This document shows positions 61,501-64,000 of a stretch of 64,000 nt of DNA, one piece after another; position 1 is the first letter of the stretch; every line of letters begins with the position of its first letter. The notes below the pieces were generated by a model. The model had not been told where the DNA came from and made no database searches. It saw only the letters and a list, made by a program, of their open reading frames with translations. Source of the stretch: Opisthocomus hoazin (lineage: Eukaryota > Chordata > Aves > Opisthocomiformes > Opisthocomidae); assembly GCF_030867145.1 (NCBI RefSeq), contig NC_134415.1, positions 16,842,417 through 16,906,416 of the forward strand, written 5' to 3'. Position numbers and translations under genes: made by a program.

Positions 61501-64000
61501 GATGGAGAGGGATGAAAAAAAACTAGTCAAGAAGAAACAGCACAAACTGAACAGCTTATCCTTTTTTGAATATTCTCCCTCAGTATCTCTAAGCCCCTTC
61601 TGCTGTTTACTGATCCCTCCCTTCTGCCAGTCCCCACCACTGGGAGCTATTGTCCGCCTAATGCAGAGCAGAACATGGCAGTCAGCTCCGGCCAAATTCA
61701 AACCATCAGTTGTAATGAGCCTGCCACTGTAGTATCCGCAAATAGCTGTGAAATTAAGCTTGAAGACTTAATGGCAGAAACTGGCCTTTTATTTGCATAT
61801 AATGGCTCACTCATAGACCTTTGATAACCAAGGAACTGCGGCTGTAATTGTGCAGTGGAGCTCATCACCTTCCAGCCTGTGATGGCACTTTCCCTGCAAG
61901 CGTATCCTGCGTCCTGCCTTCCCTGTCTCCTACACAGCCAGAAACAGGAGAGGGGATCAACCTTGCTGGTGCACCTCTTGGACTGCTTTGCCCCACTTCT
62001 TGCCGCATGCTCTGGGCTGTTGCACTGAGGGCTCTGCTGAAAGCACAGCAACATGGCTACAGCTCTGAGATCACATGGTGCCTTCCCTGCAGGGCCACCT
62101 TAACAGCTCACTGCATACCCTTTCCCCAGCACTCAGTGCCACCAACAGCATCTTTCCTGTGTCTCTCCAAATACAGCATCATATGCTACCTGATCCTTGC
62201 AAAAAAGAACATCTTTCTCAGCAGGTGTCCTCAGCCCCCCAGGAAGTGTTTGCCGTTCTCTGTTTGCAGATCTCTTCTCATTTGTCAGCCCAGCCTGGTC
62301 ACTCATCGCCTCCTGATGTTAATGCTGGAAGATAGGGCCACTGAGTGCAAGAGTGGCAAAGCTGTCATGCTCCAGCTGGGCAAAAGTGGAGCCTCACTCA
62401 GTAAATATTGACATGTCTACAAGCAAACAGAAGGCAGCTTTCAGCAAGCAGCTCTCTGGCTCCCTGAGCTGATGCTGGACCAGAGACACTTGGTGCTTTG
62501 TGGTTATGAGCTGCTGTTTACAGAGGGCAGGATGCAGGAATGGATCTCCAGCAGCTGTGATGACAGTGGCAAATTGACGGGCTCACAGCAGCCACCAGCT
62601 GCGTGCCCACTGCCCACCTGCAATACAACAAGTGGCTGCAACCACTTCAGCCTCTGGAAAAACAAGCTGTCTTCTCCATCCTTCAGCAACTTCCAGACAG
62701 GCTTTCTTCAAGAGGATATTCGAGACAGTCTCCATTAAAAATAAACAGCACAAAACAGAGATTTGTTCCAAGTCTTCAGTTCCCCAGATTCCCTGTCCTA
62801 AAACATTGCCCTTAGTATGTAGGTGGTTATTGCACCTCCTGTAGGTTGTCAGATTTAGGCAATTCACAGGTGCAAGTGCATATGAACACAGAAATCATCT
62901 GACTGAGTCCTTCTCATGGATCCATGGAATTGAGTAGTCAGTCATTAGCAGCATCAGTTCTTATACGTTTAAAAACTCCAGCTTAACTTATGTCCTGAAA
63001 CAGGAATTTTATGCCCCCTTTCAGACTACTGCCTGGTAGCTAAATGACCGCATTCCCTGCACAGGTGGAGCAGAATTCTTCTGCGAAGAAGAGATGGGAT
63101 TGCAAGCCAGGGGTGGTGATGGACTGGGTTCGCTTCCTGGCCCACCCTCTCTATGACTTTGGGCAAGTTATTTGATCCCTTAATGCTCTAGTTCCCATCC
63201 GTGAAAAGGAGGTGATAATGCTTTCTCTCTCCAGCTCTTTCTTTTACCTACTTCGACTGAAAGCGACTTTGCTTTTTTCTGTGCTTCTGTGTTTTGTGTT
63301 TGTTTGTATTCCCAGAACAATTAGATTCTGATACACAGCAGAAGTTCCCTGGTACTGCAGTAAATGCAAATAATTATCTGTTCTCATTCAGAGCCTGCGG
63401 GCACCATCAACAGCCAATAAACAAGAGGATGACTCAGATCCTTAACTGACATTGTAGGAACCTTAGATAGAGAACTAAGGAGTGGGACAGTAAGTTCAGA
63501 AGTAGATCCCAGGAGTCACCATGTGATTAGTCCCTCTCACCTCCTTTTCTGAACATCCAAGTCCTTTCCTTATATTTGTTTTCCACTCTCTGGTTTGTTT
63601 CTACCACCTGCCTTTCACTTGCAGAGTAAAGACAACTGTTAATCCCCAGTTCCTTTCCTCCACATGAAATAAACACTCTAAGCAATGTGTGTGCTTTGGA
63701 GCGGGGGCAGATCCTTGCCATGGAGCACATCTTCTCTCCCTTGCTGTCTCTTGCCATTTTTCATTTCTAAATCAGTCTGGCAGTTTCTCAGAGAAGGGAT
63801 GTTGGCTGTGTCAGGCAGCAAGCACAGTGTGCCTGTAGCACTGCAGTACGCTTGACAGGCTGTTGGAGTAGACTGCACTAGGATGAGCGTCTTATTTATT
63901 AATTTCCTAGACTAAAGCAGTCACTGAAAGTGTTCTGTCAGACAGGTCCTTTGCTGAACCAGGTGCTGGGTGATGACAGGTACCGGAACTGTGGAAGAGG
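55581..64000. other. Gene-free region to the right window edge
   Basis: I see no coding exon with splice support, no RNA gene and no clear repeat family over about 8.4 kb. There is an A15-type run near 58072-58087. A homeodomain/E-box-like inverted motif lies at 57446-57478, and a TCF/LEF-like CCTTTGAT string occurs near 61818-61825. Regulatory function is possible but not shown. Confidence 0.45.

Noticed and set aside
47248-64000. Search for RSPH9, MRPS18A or VEGFA exons
   Set aside because: None of their conserved protein blocks could be read on either strand.
1-64000. CRISPR arrays, bacterial operons, tRNA or rRNA genes
   Set aside because: The window is a spliced vertebrate nuclear locus. 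I saw no regularly spaced direct repeats with unique spacers and no tRNA or rRNA signatures.

Overview
This is a gene-dense stretch of a vertebrate nuclear genome. It is most likely avian, or at least sauropsid, because it has compact introns, very GC-rich CpG-island promoters and CR1 retrotransposon pieces; one of these, at about 23735-23801, is a nearly intact CR1 3' end. I cannot name the species. All coding calls come from reading exons by eye, checking GT/AG splice sites and reading phase at every junction, and comparing the protein with remembered vertebrate orthologues.

Layout from left to right. (1) 320-8738, minus strand: the first 12 coding exons of XPO5 (exportin-5); the rest of the gene lies off the left edge. 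(2) 8739-9004: a 266-bp head-to-head promoter. (3) 9005-18497, plus strand: complete POLH (DNA polymerase eta, 10 coding exons, 695 residues). Its intron 4 holds a large inverted repeat (arms about 435 bp, spacer about 530 bp) and an old CR1-like remnant. (4) 22735-31436, minus strand: complete GTPBP2 (12 coding exons, 606 residues) with about 2 kb of 3' UTR. (5) 31437-32445: a second head-to-head CpG-island promoter. (6) 32446-34569, plus strand: complete MAD2L1BP (p31comet, 3 coding exons, 285 residues). Its intron 1 is mostly an 80-bp G-rich minisatellite. (7) 36567-47247, minus strand: a complete microsomal epoxide hydrolase gene (EPHX1 or a close paralogue, 10 coding exons, 486 residues), convergent with MAD2L1BP. 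(8) 47248-64000: about 16.7 kb with no coding exon that I can support, containing CR1 remnants and a few palindromic motifs.

The order XPO5-POLH-GTPBP2-MAD2L1BP matches the mammalian block on human 6p21. The epoxide hydrolase at the right does not: in mammals RSPH9, MRPS18A and VEGFA follow there, and EPHX1 is on another chromosome. Functions are mixed housekeeping: small-RNA export, translesion synthesis, ribosome rescue, spindle-checkpoint silencing and xenobiotic hydrolysis. The two divergent promoters each carry a ZNF143/THAP11-type motif.

The most unusual features are the long intronic inverted repeat in POLH, whose near-identical arms contain an open frame; the G-run minisatellite directly after MAD2L1BP exon 1; and the epoxide hydrolase N terminus, built from two very small coding exons. 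I found no RNA gene, CRISPR array or intact mobile element.
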